A DNA stretch of 64,000 bases from Streptomyces sp. 2131.1 (GTDB lineage Bacteria > Actinomycetota > Actinomycetes > Streptomycetales > Streptomycetaceae), in assembly GCF_900105515.1 (NCBI RefSeq), contig NZ_FNSY01000001.1:1116001-1180000 (forward strand), written 5' to 3'. How positions within the stretch are numbered: the first letter of the stretch is position 1; each line of letters starts with the position of its first letter. Positions 35,452-44,626 of this stretch are shown here, piece after piece. Both the position numbers and the translations under genes were made by a program. The notes under the pieces were generated by a model, which worked only from the letters and a program-made list of their open reading frames with translations, was not told where the DNA came from and did no database searches.

Positions 35452-37211
35452 GCGCGCGGGACACCGTACGGTTCCTCGGCTCGCAGGACGCGTCGAGCTG
35501 GCGCCAGGTCCGCCGCTACGCGGTGCCACGCACCATGATCGAGGCCTCGGCAGCGCGCCGGGCGGCCGGTGACTGGCAGGGGGCCTGCGCGGCGGCCGGC
35601 TTCGACGTGCGCGTCGACCTCGAGAAGGTCGCCGCCCGCTACGGCACCCCGGTGGCCGACGCCGTTCTCGACGACCTCCGCGACCTGGTGCCGGACCTGC
35701 TGCGCTGGCATCTGCCGCGGATCCTCGCCGGGCGCTCGACGCTGGCCACCGACCGGACCGTGCTCCTCGCCGGCTACGGCTCCGGGGCGGACGGCCCGGA
35801 CGCCGGCAGCACCGCGTACCTCCAGCTGCGGACCGTACCCATGGTCGACGGCCCCCAGCGGGTCCTGCTCCGGGTCGGACCGCAGCGGCGCCGAGCCGCG
35901 TCCGGCGGCACCGACGACTGGCGGAGCCTCGGACACCTGTGGCGCGCGAGCCGGGCCGGCGAGCTGCGCGAACGGGCCGGCGGCGCGCACCGGTTGCCGT
36001 TCCTCGACGCCGACGGCTCACCGCTCCCGGCGGACCGGCTGCCGGACCGGAACCCGGGCCCCGGCGACCCGGTGGCCCGCGCCGAGTGGCTGCACCTGGT
36101 GTACCGCGAGGGCCGGGTCGCCGACGCGCTGGCGGAAGCGGGGATCGAGTGGGATCCGACGCCTCCGCAGATGCCCTCGTACTACCGGACCGCTCCCGAG
36201 ACGATCGTGTCGGCCCTGAACCTGGACCTGGCCCGGCTGGAGGCGGAGGTCCGGCGGTTCGCCGCGCTCGGCACGGCGGAACGGTTCCAGATCGGCCAGG
36301 ACTGGCGGGCGCGCGCCCTGCTCGACTTCACCCGTCCGGGGCTCGGCGGCCGGATGCGGATCAGGATCGTCGACCGCGAGGCCGCCGGGAGCGCGCCCTT
36401 CCTGCCCGCTGCGGTCTGGCGCAGGCCACCCGACCTGGAGCTGCTGGCCGACGGCTTCCTGACCCCGTCCGAGTTGCATCCGCTGGTGGGCGAGGCGCTC
36501 TTCCCCGGTCACCGGGGGCCGTTCGGGCCGCCTGGGCTCACGCCGCCCGCTCCGGTGCGGGTGCGCTGCCGCGGCGACTGGCATCTCGTGCGGTTCCGGG
36601 ACGGGGCGCTGGACTCCCCGCACAGCGCGCAGGAGCGGCAGCGCGAGAACGCCCTGCGCGCGTTCGGCGGCGCGGTCACCGGCTGCTTCGCCGTGGAGCA
36701 CGCCTGCCGCACCGGCACCGGCCGCCTGCCCAAGGCCCTGGCCGCCCAGCGCCGCGACCTCTTCCTGCGCGCCCAGCACGGGGACACGGCCGGGGTCGTC
36801 GCGCTCCTGGACGCGGGCGTCGACCCGCACCTCCGGGACGGCGGCCGCCACACGCTGCTCCACGTCCTGCCCCTGATCGACCACACCGTGCTGCTGCCCC
36901 GGCTGCTGAAGGCGGGCCTGGACCTTGAGGCCCGGGACCACCGCCATCGCACCCCGCTCAGCGTCGCGGTCTCGGGCCGCGGCTCGGCGGAGCTCGTACG
37001 GGCGCTCCTCGACGCGGGCGCGCGCACGGACGTGACCGACCAGACGGAACTCTCCCTCGAACAGATGATCCGCAAGTACCGGCGGACCGATCTGGGGTTC
37101 CTCGCGGAACGGGTGCTCGCGGCCCACCCCGACATCGGGGCGGAGTGGTGGGACGAGTGGAACGAGGACGACGAGGACGAGGACGACGACGAGGAAGGTG
37201 AGGACGCGTGA
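35448..37211 (+). CDS. Ankyrin-repeat protein with uncharacterised N-terminal region
   Basis: Of 587 residues, about the first 430 are not recognised (starting RDTVRFLGSQDASSWRQVRR, with a Trp-rich segment near DDWRSLGHLWRASRAGEL). Residues about 432-526 carry three ankyrin-like repeats (LFLRAQHGDTAGVVALLDAG; LLHVLPLIDHTVLLPRLLKA; TPLSVAVSGRGSAELVRALL). A strongly acidic tail ends the protein (DEWNEDDEDEDDDEEGEDA). ATG and stop overlap the neighbouring genes on both sides, so it is an integral part of the operon. It is likely a protein-protein adaptor; no catalytic motif was found. Confidence 0.8.
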   Translation: MSARDTVRFLGSQDASSWRQVRRYAVPRTMIEASAARRAAGDWQGACAAAGFDVRVDLEKVAARYGTPVADAVLDDLRDLVPDLLRWHLPRILAGRSTLATDRTVLLAGYGSGADGPDAGSTAYLQLRTVPMVDGPQRVLLRVGPQRRRAASGGTDDWRSLGHLWRASRAGELRERAGGAHRLPFLDADGSPLPADRLPDRNPGPGDPVARAEWLHLVYREGRVADALAEAGIEWDPTPPQMPSYYRTAPETIVSALNLDLARLEAEVRRFAALGTAERFQIGQDWRARALLDFTRPGLGGRMRIRIVDREAAGSAPFLPAAVWRRPPDLELLADGFLTPSELHPLVGEALFPGHRGPFGPPGLTPPAPVRVRCRGDWHLVRFRDGALDSPHSAQERQRENALRAFGGAVTGCFAVEHACRTGTGRLPKALAAQRRDLFLRAQHGDTAGVVALLDAGVDPHLRDGGRHTLLHVLPLIDHTVLLPRLLKAGLDLEARDHRHRTPLSVAVSGRGSAELVRALLDAGARTDVTDQTELSLEQMIRKYRRTDLGFLAERVLAAHPDIGAEWWDEWNEDDEDEDDDEEGEDA

Positions 37212-38419
37212 GCACCATGGCACCCGGCGTCCCCTCACAGGCGCCGCACCCGCTGGACGCCGCCGACGCGCTCAACCAGCGGCTGCGCGCCACCCGCACG
37301 GAGACGGTCGACAGCCCCCAGCTGGCGGCGCTGGCCCTCGCGGTGACCGCGAATCAGCCGGTGCTGCTGTGGGGCGAGCCGGGCATCGGCAAGTCGGCGG
37401 GGCTCGAACAGCTCGCGGCGGGCCTCGGCCTGGAGCTGGAGACCGTGATCGCCAGCGTCCACGAGCCGTCCGACTTCGCCGGTCTGCCCGTCGTCGGTGA
37501 CGACCCGGCCACGACCGGAGTGCCGATGGCGCCGCCGGACTGGGCGGTCCGGCTGGCAGGCCGGGGCCAGGGGCTGCTGTTCTTCGACGAGTTGTCCTCC
37601 GCTCCCCCGGCCGTGCAGGCCGCCCTGCTCCGCGTCGTCCTGGAGCGGCGGGTGGGCAGCCTGAAGCTGCCGGACGGCGTACGCGTCGTGGCCGCGGCCA
37701 ACCCGCCGTCGAGCGCGGCGGACGGCTGGCACCTGAGCCCGCCGCTCGCCAACCGCTTCGTGCACCTGCACTGGACGCACGACCCGCGCACCGTAGCCCG
37801 AGGCATGGCCGGCACCTGGCCCGAGGCCGCCGTCCCGGTCGTCGACCCCGCGAGGGCGGCCGGTGCGGTGGCGCGGGCCCGGGGCGCGGTCTCCGGCTTC
37901 CTCACCGCGCGGCCGGGCCTCGTCCACCACCTCCCGGAGGACGCGGAGAGCCGGGGCAGGGCCTGGCCGTCGCCCCGGACCTGGGACATGGCGCTGCGGC
38001 TGCTCGCCACCGGGTACGCGACCGGCACCGGCCGGGAGGCCGTCGCCGCCGCGCTGACCGGGGCCGTCGGGGACGGGGCGGGCATCGAGCTGCTCTCGTA
38101 CCTGGAGAACCTGGACCTGCCCGACCCCGACCGGGTGCTGGCCGACCCGGACGCCTTCGCCCTGCCCGACCGGGGCGACCGGCAACTGGCCTTCCTGATC
38201 GCGGTGGTGGCCGCCGTCCAGGCCGATCTCACCCGTCCCCGCTGGGAGGCGGGCTGGGCGGTGCTGGCGAAGGCCGTGGCGGCGGGGGTACCGGATGTGG
38301 CGGCGCGGGCCGCGGTCGACCTGGCGTCGATGCGGGACACCGACTGGCCGGTGCCGGAGGGCATCGACGCCTTCCTGGAACTGCTCCGGCTCTCCGGCGC
38401 GCTGCCGGGGAGCGGCTGA
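37208..38419 (+). CDS. MoxR-type AAA+ ATPase
   Basis: This 403-residue ATPase has Walker A GEPGIGKS (residues 56-63), Walker B LLFFDE (123-128), a sensor segment VVAAANPPSSAADG and an arginine-finger region PLANRFVHLHW. The architecture is that of MoxR proteins, which act as chaperones remodelling or inserting metal into VWA partners. GTG 37208 overlaps the ankyrin gene stop (GTGA). The next gene encodes the expected VWA partner, 3 bp away. Confidence 0.92.
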   Translation: MSTMAPGVPSQAPHPLDAADALNQRLRATRTETVDSPQLAALALAVTANQPVLLWGEPGIGKSAGLEQLAAGLGLELETVIASVHEPSDFAGLPVVGDDPATTGVPMAPPDWAVRLAGRGQGLLFFDELSSAPPAVQAALLRVVLERRVGSLKLPDGVRVVAAANPPSSAADGWHLSPPLANRFVHLHWTHDPRTVARGMAGTWPEAAVPVVDPARAAGAVARARGAVSGFLTARPGLVHHLPEDAESRGRAWPSPRTWDMALRLLATGYATGTGREAVAAALTGAVGDGAGIELLSYLENLDLPDPDRVLADPDAFALPDRGDRQLAFLIAVVAAVQADLTRPRWEAGWAVLAKAVAAGVPDVAARAAVDLASMRDTDWPVPEGIDAFLELLRLSGALPGSG

Positions 38420-38422
38420 GCC

Positions 38423-39604
38423 GTGCCCGTACCCGCGCGGCTGGACCACACCAAGCTGCTGGCCGCGCGCTACCGGGCGGCGGGCGAACGGCCCTATCTC
38501 GCCACGGCGTTGTACGCGCTGTCGGTGGTGGAGAGCGACCGGGTGCCGACCATGGGCGTGGACCGGCACTGGCGGTGCTATGTGTCGCCCGCCTTCGTCG
38601 AGCGCACGCCCGTCGCGGAGCTGGCCGGGGTGTGGGTGCACGAGGTCGCGCACCTGCTCCGCGACCACCACGGCAGGGCCGCCCGGCTCCCGGCGGCCGA
38701 TCAGCGCGACGCGCACCGGGTCAACGTCGCCCAGGACTGCGAGATCAACGACGACCTGATCAGCGACGGTCTGGCACTGCCCGAGAGGCGGATGGAGCCG
38801 GCGCTCTTCGGCCTGCCGAACGGGCAGCTCTTCGAGGCGTATCTCCCCGCGCTGCCGCCGGGCCCGCCGCCGCACAACTGCGGCTCCGGCGCGCACGGCC
38901 GCCCCGAGCCGTGGGAGCTGGCCGGGCCGGACGGGCCGTCGCCGGTGAGCGCGACCGAGGCGAAGGCGCTGCGGCGCCGGACGGCGGAGTCGATGCGGGC
39001 GCACCGGCGCACCCGGGGCAGCCTGCCGGAGGGCTGGCGGCGCTGGGCCGACGAGGTCCTGGAGCCGACCGTCGACTGGCGGCAGGCGCTGGCCGGTGCG
39101 GTACGGGAGGCGGCGGCCTGGGCCTCCGGGGCGGTGGACTACACCTACCGCCGCCCGTCCCGGCGCAGCGCCGCCCTGCGCGGCATCGTCCTGCCGAGCC
39201 TGCGGAGGCCGCTGCCCCGGGTGGCCGTCGTCGTCGACACCTCCGGCTCGATGGGCGAAGGGGAGTTGGCGGCCGCGCTGGGCGAGGTCACCGGCGTGCT
39301 CCGGGAGGTGGGCGTCCGGGGCAACCGGGTCTCCGTACTGGCCTGCGACGCCGATGTGCACGCCGTCTCGCGGGTGACGGCCACCGAGCAGGTCACGCTC
39401 GGCGGGGGCGGCGGCACCGACATGCGGGTGGGGATCGCGCGGGCGCTGGCCACCCCGGAGCGCCCCGGCATAGTGGTCGTCCTCACCGACGGCTGCACCC
39501 CCTGGCCGGACGAGTCGCCCTCGTGCCGGCTCATCGCCGCGCTCATCGGGACGGAGGCCCCGCAGCCGCCGTCGTGGATCGAGACGGTCCGGGTCCCCGG
39601 CTGA
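38423..39604 (+). CDS. DUF2201-type putative metallopeptidase with VWA-like domain
   Basis: This 393-residue protein joins an N-terminal metallopeptidase-like domain, with the zinc motif HEVAH (residues 73-77) and a possible third ligand near QDCEINDDL, to a C-terminal VWA-like domain whose MIDAS is DTSGS (272-276), with a later GGGGTDMRVG. MoxR plus this protein form a known two-gene pairing in many bacteria, usually without a defined role. Here the pair is extended by LRR and ankyrin genes. GTG 38423 is 3 bp after the MoxR stop. Confidence 0.88.
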   Translation: MPVPARLDHTKLLAARYRAAGERPYLATALYALSVVESDRVPTMGVDRHWRCYVSPAFVERTPVAELAGVWVHEVAHLLRDHHGRAARLPAADQRDAHRVNVAQDCEINDDLISDGLALPERRMEPALFGLPNGQLFEAYLPALPPGPPPHNCGSGAHGRPEPWELAGPDGPSPVSATEAKALRRRTAESMRAHRRTRGSLPEGWRRWADEVLEPTVDWRQALAGAVREAAAWASGAVDYTYRRPSRRSAALRGIVLPSLRRPLPRVAVVVDTSGSMGEGELAAALGEVTGVLREVGVRGNRVSVLACDADVHAVSRVTATEQVTLGGGGGTDMRVGIARALATPERPGIVVVLTDGCTPWPDESPSCRLIAALIGTEAPQPPSWIETVRVPG

Positions 39605-39647
39605 CCATCAAGACGGTCCGCGTCCCCGGCCGGCCCCGGCGGGCGCC

Positions 39648-40628
39648 TCAGTCCCCGAGCACCACCGTGCGTACGGCGGAGAAGTCGCCCCACTTGCCGT
39701 CCGGCAGCTTGGCCCGGATCTTCATCGAGTAGCGGGTGCCGCGCGGGTCGGTGACGGTGAGCCGGTAGTGCGCGCGGCCGGCGGGCGGCTCGCCTCCCCA
39801 GACGATCGTGGTGGTCAGCCGGCCGTTCATGTAGAGCTGGTACGCGGGGATCTCGCCGCCCGTCTCCGGCTGCTTCCAGTCCAGGTCGACGGCGTACTCC
39901 TTGCCCTCCGCCTCACTGGTGATCCGCAGGTCGGTGGGGGCGGTGGGGGCGGGGGCGCCGGGGGCCGAAGCGGTGGTGACGTCGAGGCTGTTGCTGTCGG
40001 GCGAGGAGGCGTCGGCGGCGTCCCGGGCGCGGACCGTGAAGGTGTAGACGGTGCCGGGGCGCAGTCCGGTCAGCCGCGCGGTGGTCTGCGTACCGGGGAC
40101 GCTATGGATGCGCGAGTCCTCCTGGTAGATGTCGTACGCGGTGACGCCGACGTCGTCCGTGGAGCCGCCCCAGGACAGGGTCGCGGCCCGGCTGCCGTCG
40201 GCCTTGCCCCGCAGCTTCACCGGCCGTGTCGGGGCCTGGTGGTCGGCGGGGGTCGGGGCGGGCGTGGTCACGGAGGCGGCGGTGCTCGGCGCGGAGAGGT
40301 TGCCGGCCGCGTCACGGGCGCGGACGGTGAAGGTGTACGCGGTGGAGGCGGTGAGGCCGTCGACGTCGATCATCACCCGGTTCGCGGGGACGGACTTGAC
40401 CTTCTTGCCCTGGCGGTAGACGTCGTAGCCGGTCACGGCCGTGTCGTCGGTGGCCGCCTCCCACATGACGTGCGCGGAGGTGGCGCTGCTCGCCTGCGCG
40501 GTCACCCCGTGCGGCGCGGTGGGTTTCCCGGTGTCCGCCTCGGCCTCCGAGCCGCAGGCGGTCGTGAGCGCGGCGATGAGCAGGGCGGCGGAACAGGCCA
40601 ACGCGGCATGCGTGTGGGGGGATCGCAC
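39648..40628 (-). CDS. Lipoprotein with fibronectin III domains
   Basis: This protein of about 326 residues has a lipoprotein signal (MRSPHTHAALACSAALLIAA, lipobox TAC) and three FN3 domains: about 40-130, 140-225 and 235-326. The repeated segments YTFTVRARDAAGNLS and YTFTVRARDAADASS match the FN3 domains of the chitinase at 31634. GTG 40628 is chosen because GGAAGG lies seven bases upstream; an ATG at 40643 would also give a complete frame. It is probably a surface-anchored accessory that holds enzymes or polysaccharide. No catalytic domain is present. Confidence 0.8.
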   Translation of the reverse strand: MRSPHTHAALACSAALLIAALTTACGSEAEADTGKPTAPHGVTAQASSATSAHVMWEAATDDTAVTGYDVYRQGKKVKSVPANRVMIDVDGLTASTAYTFTVRARDAAGNLSAPSTAASVTTPAPTPADHQAPTRPVKLRGKADGSRAATLSWGGSTDDVGVTAYDIYQEDSRIHSVPGTQTTARLTGLRPGTVYTFTVRARDAADASSPDSNSLDVTTASAPGAPAPTAPTDLRITSEAEGKEYAVDLDWKQPETGGEIPAYQLYMNGRLTTTIVWGGEPPAGRAHYRLTVTDPRGTRYSMKIRAKLPDGKWGDFSAVRTVVLGD

Positions 40629-40838
40629 GGTCTTGCCTTCCATCCGGGAGCAATGGTCCAGACCTGTATCGCACGCGGCGGGGGTCGCCGACAAGAGGAC
40701 GGAGCGGAACCTTCCGCAATGTGCCGGTGTGCCCCGGGCCCTTTGTCCGGTCACCCGGCATGACCTGGACGAGGTGGCTTGCTCCGGTGGGGCCGGCCCC
40801 GGGGCCCGCTCGCAGGGGCGCTGCGAGCGGGCGCGGCT

Positions 40839-42968
40839 CTACAGGTCCGGGTGCTCGCCCGGTTCGGCGAGCCGGCTGATCTCCTTGGGCGACAACAGAC
40901 CGGCGTAGGTGCGGACTTCGTCCACGTCGCCGTCGAGGTGGTGGAACCCGCCCTGCCCGTTGCCGTCCCGGCCGACCTGGAGCGCCCGGTAGGCGTTCCA
41001 GGCGTCGGTCGCGGAGTACGGAGCACTGTCGGCGAGCCTGCCGTCGACGAAGAGGCGGACCTCACCGGCCATGCTGTCGTACTGAACCGCGAGGTGGTGC
41101 GTGCCGTCGCCGTAGTAGAAGGCGCTCAGCGTGGTCGTCGCCGCCTCGGCGCTGTCGGCGTGGGCGAAGACGGCTTGCCAGGTGCAGTCGCTCCCCTGGT
41201 AGCGAAGGGTGAAGGCATCGGCCTCGTCACCGCCCTGGGCGAAGACCGCCATGTCCTGCTCGGGCAGCCACTCGTGCAGCCGTACCTGGGCCGTGACGGT
41301 GTAGCTTCGGTCGGTGTCGACCTGGTGGCCGTCGCTGTCGAGGTAGTCACCGTCGCCGTCGAGCGAGATGCTGCCCGCGCCGGTCAGCGGGTCGGTCGTG
41401 TCCAGGTGGGCGTCGCCGGAGAGGATGAGGCTCTGGCTTCCGCCGGCATCCGGCGTGTCGATGTACGAATCGTCGGTGCGCACGGTGTTCATCGCCCAGT
41501 ACCCGGTGCGCTGCGGTATGCGGTGGCCGATGTCGGCGATCTCGTCGGGCTGCACGATCCGGTCCCAGACGCGGACGTCGGCGATGTCCCCGTGCCAGGC
41601 GCCGGTCCAGTGGATGCCGTCGTCCTCCAGTTCGCGCCCGATCTGGAGGTATCCCTGAATGGTGTCGGCCGGGACGGCCGCGTCGCCGGAAGCGGCGAGG
41701 ACACCGTCGACGTAGAGCTGCGCGGTCCCGGTCTCCGGGTTGTAGACACCGGTGAGGTGGGACCAGTCGCCCGGCGTCGGGGAACCGCCCGTGACGCGGG
41801 TCACCCCGTCCGCCCCTGGGAGGGAGAAGGTGAAGGAGGGCTTCCCGTCCTCGCCGAGGACCGTGCCGAGGGTGAAGTCGGAGTGCGCCATGAAGCCGGT
41901 CTGGCTGACCGCTGTCATGCCCCGGTCGGCGTCCTCGGGACGGACCCACGCGCCGACGGTGAAGGTCTTGGTGGAATCCGCGGCCGTGGTCTCGGCCACG
42001 AGACCGGCGCCGTAGGAGCCGTCGAACGCCGCGGCACCCACGGCGGCCGTGCCGCTCGGCCCCTCGGCCCCGAAGGTGGCGCCCGGCTTCGCCCAGGCCG
42101 GCACCCCGCCGGCAGCCGCCTCGGCGGTCATGGAGCCCACGGGGTCGTCCAGCTTCCACCGGGCGACGTCGCCCGCGGGCGATCCGACCCGGATGAAGTA
42201 CCGGGTGGGCTCGCTGACGTTCCCCGCCCCGTCGACCGCCTGGACCACCAGGGTCTGCACTCCCTTGGAGGGCGGCGTCAGCCGCACGGTCACCGGTCCC
42301 CCGGGCTCGTCCGGTCGCGCGGTGGACAGGGCCGACCCCTCGGGGAAGGCGTAGCGATACGCGATGACGTCGGCGGAGGACGAGGCGAAGGTGAAGCTCG
42401 CGTAGCGCCCCACGGCGTCCACCCACTCGTCGCTGCCGAGCGGTATGTCCGGCGAGGTGACCTGGGGCGCGGCCGGCACGTGGACGTCCTTGACGAACTG
42501 GCACCTGCCCTGGTGCAGCGAGTCGCTCCAGGGGCCGTACCCGTCGGCGTCCTTGGCCCGGACCCGCCAGCCGACCGGTCCCTCCGGGACCGTGTCCGGG
42601 ACCGTCCAGGAGAACGACGACCCGTTGGCCTTGGCCGTGGTGGCGACCCGCAGAGGACTAGGCGACGTGGAGCCCTCGGTGTTCCAGGTGACCTCGAACT
42701 GCGCGCTGACCGGATCGCCGTCGGGGTCGTTCAGTACAGCCCGGAGGGTGGGTGAGGACCGCACCGCGGTCGGCGTGACCGCGTCGCAGGGCTGGTTCCC
42801 TGTGGTGAGTTGGTCGAGGGACGGCCGCGCGGGCCGCTGCCCGGACAGCGCGAAGGCGGGCAGCGAGGTGCCCACGGCCATCCCCACGGCGAGTACGACG
42901 GTCAGTGCGCGCAACCTGGTTCTTCGCAAGATACGACTCCCGATCGGTCGGAAGGGGACCCGCTTCAT
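40839..42968 (-). CDS. Secreted LamG (concanavalin-like) domain protein
   Basis: This 709-residue exported protein has a signal peptide (basic n-region; cleavage near AFA-LSG, about residue 41), an N-terminal Ig/FN3-like region (about 60-260) and two LamG/jelly-roll domains (about 275-450 and 480-700). Conserved strands are VGAWVRPEDADR, LYVDGVLAASG, IGRELEDDGIHWTGAWHGDIADVRVWD and VRLFVDGRLADS. Such proteins bind carbohydrate or act in cell-wall contacts; many are found next to secreted hydrolases or toxins. No glycosidase motif was found. Confidence 0.85.
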   Translation of the reverse strand: MKRVPFRPIGSRILRRTRLRALTVVLAVGMAVGTSLPAFALSGQRPARPSLDQLTTGNQPCDAVTPTAVRSSPTLRAVLNDPDGDPVSAQFEVTWNTEGSTSPSPLRVATTAKANGSSFSWTVPDTVPEGPVGWRVRAKDADGYGPWSDSLHQGRCQFVKDVHVPAAPQVTSPDIPLGSDEWVDAVGRYASFTFASSSADVIAYRYAFPEGSALSTARPDEPGGPVTVRLTPPSKGVQTLVVQAVDGAGNVSEPTRYFIRVGSPAGDVARWKLDDPVGSMTAEAAAGGVPAWAKPGATFGAEGPSGTAAVGAAAFDGSYGAGLVAETTAADSTKTFTVGAWVRPEDADRGMTAVSQTGFMAHSDFTLGTVLGEDGKPSFTFSLPGADGVTRVTGGSPTPGDWSHLTGVYNPETGTAQLYVDGVLAASGDAAVPADTIQGYLQIGRELEDDGIHWTGAWHGDIADVRVWDRIVQPDEIADIGHRIPQRTGYWAMNTVRTDDSYIDTPDAGGSQSLILSGDAHLDTTDPLTGAGSISLDGDGDYLDSDGHQVDTDRSYTVTAQVRLHEWLPEQDMAVFAQGGDEADAFTLRYQGSDCTWQAVFAHADSAEAATTTLSAFYYGDGTHHLAVQYDSMAGEVRLFVDGRLADSAPYSATDAWNAYRALQVGRDGNGQGGFHHLDGDVDEVRTYAGLLSPKEISRLAEPGEHPDL

Positions 42969-43260
42969 GGCATGGCCGAAGTGGGCGGCCCGCCGTCCGG
43001 CCCGTCCCCCCTCGCAGGTGAAGCGCCGTCAGCAGCGCTCCATCCGCCCCGTCGTGACCATATCGGCGGGGTGTGACAGCCGCTTCGATTTTCGGGCCGG
43101 CAGACGGAGGGCCGCCACACGACGGAGGTCACCCGCATCGCGTACGACACGGACCCGCCGGCCGGTCCGGCGGCGCTTGATCACCCTCGTCGGATCGTTC
43201 TGCGGGGACACGTGGTGCGCTGAGCGATGAGTCGCGGGCGGTCCGGCAGTCTCTACGGGT

Positions 43261-43851
43261 ATGGATACGCAACCGCTGGACCTGGAACCCGCCGCCCGCC
43301 GGATCACCGCGCAGCTCGACGGCGTCGACGACGCCGCGCTGGGGGCCGCGACCCCGTGCCCCGGGGTGACCGTGGGCGCGCTGCTCGCCCATGTCGAGGG
43401 CCTGGCCGTCGCCTTCCGCGACGCCGCCCGCAAGGACCTGGGGGCGACCACCGACAGCGCCCCCTCCGTGGAGTCGGGCGTCCTGGAGCCGGGCTGGCGC
43501 ACCACGCTGCCCGCCGCGCTCGACGAGATGGTGGCGGCCTGGCGCTCCCCGGACGCCTGGGAGGGCATGACCAGGGCGGGGAGCGTGGACCTGCCGGGGC
43601 AGGTGGCGGGGATGGTCGCGCTGAACGAGCTGGTCCTGCACGGCTGGGACCTTGCGAAGGCGACCGGGCAGCCGTTCGACGCCGAGGACGCCCATCTGCG
43701 CAACTCGCTCGCGCTCCTGGCCGAGCTGGGCGACAACCCGCCGGCCACCTCGCCGTTCGGCCCGCCGGTCCCGGTGCCGGAGGACGCGCCGCTGCTGGAT
43801 CGCGCCGTCGCCCGCGGCGGCCGCCGGCCGGACTGGCGGCCGGCGGGCTGA
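43261..43851 (+). CDS. TIGR03086/maleylpyruvate isomerase-type DinB protein
   Basis: This 196-residue protein has the N-terminal pattern AATPCPGVTVGALLAHVEGL and the internal LNELVLHGWDLAKATGQPF segment characteristic of mycothiol-dependent isomerase-like proteins. The candidate metal-binding His are in LLAHVEG and LHGWDL. It is a paralogue of the protein at 9670 but is more typical of the family. It stands alone, divergent from the LamG gene. The 292-bp gap before it (42969-43260) holds no other gene I can support. Confidence 0.85.
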   Translation: MDTQPLDLEPAARRITAQLDGVDDAALGAATPCPGVTVGALLAHVEGLAVAFRDAARKDLGATTDSAPSVESGVLEPGWRTTLPAALDEMVAAWRSPDAWEGMTRAGSVDLPGQVAGMVALNELVLHGWDLAKATGQPFDAEDAHLRNSLALLAELGDNPPATSPFGPPVPVPEDAPLLDRAVARGGRRPDWRPAG

Positions 43852-43882
43852 GACCGGCCCCGGCGCCCGCGCGCCCCGCACC

Positions 43883-44566
43883 TCAGCTGGTGAAGAACTC
43901 CGTGATCCGCTGGGCCGTCTGCTCCGGGTCCGCCTCGTGCAGGCGGTGGCCGCCGCCCATCGTGACCAGGTGGCAGTCCGGGATCAGCGACGCCATGTCC
44001 TGGAGCCGGCCCTGCGGCATCGTGCTGCCGGGCCCGCCCGCCAGGATCAGCGTGGGCGCGACGATCTCCCCGAGGCCGTCCGCCCACGCGGGGTCGGGGT
44101 CCGCGAGCTCCGTGTTGACCGACGCGAGCACGGCCTCGTCGTAGCCGGCCGGCCCGTCCGGCTCGACCGCCGGACCGGCCGCTCCGGGGAACGGCGGCGG
44201 GGTCTCCACCAGCACCAGCCGCTCCACCCGGTCCGGGTGCTCCTGCGCGAGGAGGTGGGCGACGACCCCGCCCATGCCGTGGCCGGCCAGGCCCACCCGG
44301 TCCAGCTCGCACTCGTCCAGGAACCCGAGCACGTCGTCGCGCATCAGCTCCAGGTCGTACTCGTCGGGCCAGTCGCTCTCGCCGTGGCCGCGCAGGTCGA
44401 TTCCGTACACCCGCCACTCCTGCCCCAGCAGGCGCCCGGCCGCTTCCCAGCTCGCCGCGCTCGCGCCGAGGTCGTGCAGCAGTACGACGGGCGCCCCGAA
44501 CGGGTCACCCCAGCTCCGGTACGCCAGCCGCACGTCGCCGACATCCACCACAGACTGATCATCCAT
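43883..44566 (-). CDS. Alpha/beta-hydrolase fold protein lacking nucleophile Ser
   Basis: This 227-residue protein has the alpha/beta-hydrolase core: VVLLHDLGASAASWE (oxyanion strand), YGIDLRGHGESDWPD, and the nucleophile elbow as GLAGHGMGG. The usual GHSMGG serine is Gly here (codon GGC rather than AGC). The acid strand PTLILAGGPGSTMP has no obvious Asp, while the His remains in GGGHRLHEADPE. It may be catalytically dead or use other chemistry. It is divergent from chitosanase gene 44627, with 60 bp between starts. Confidence 0.85.
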   Translation of the reverse strand: MDDQSVVDVGDVRLAYRSWGDPFGAPVVLLHDLGASAASWEAAGRLLGQEWRVYGIDLRGHGESDWPDEYDLELMRDDVLGFLDECELDRVGLAGHGMGGVVAHLLAQEHPDRVERLVLVETPPPFPGAAGPAVEPDGPAGYDEAVLASVNTELADPDPAWADGLGEIVAPTLILAGGPGSTMPQGRLQDMASLIPDCHLVTMGGGHRLHEADPEQTAQRITEFFTS

Positions 44567-44626
44567 GCCCCCGACGCTACCGCCGAATGCGCCGGCATCA
44601 CGCCTCCGGCCTGGCAGGCTTGGACG

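Noticed and set aside
39648..40643. ATG 40643 as start of the FN3 lipoprotein
   Set aside because: The ATG lies inside the GGAAGG ribosome site of the better GTG at 40628, which begins an ideal lipoprotein signal.
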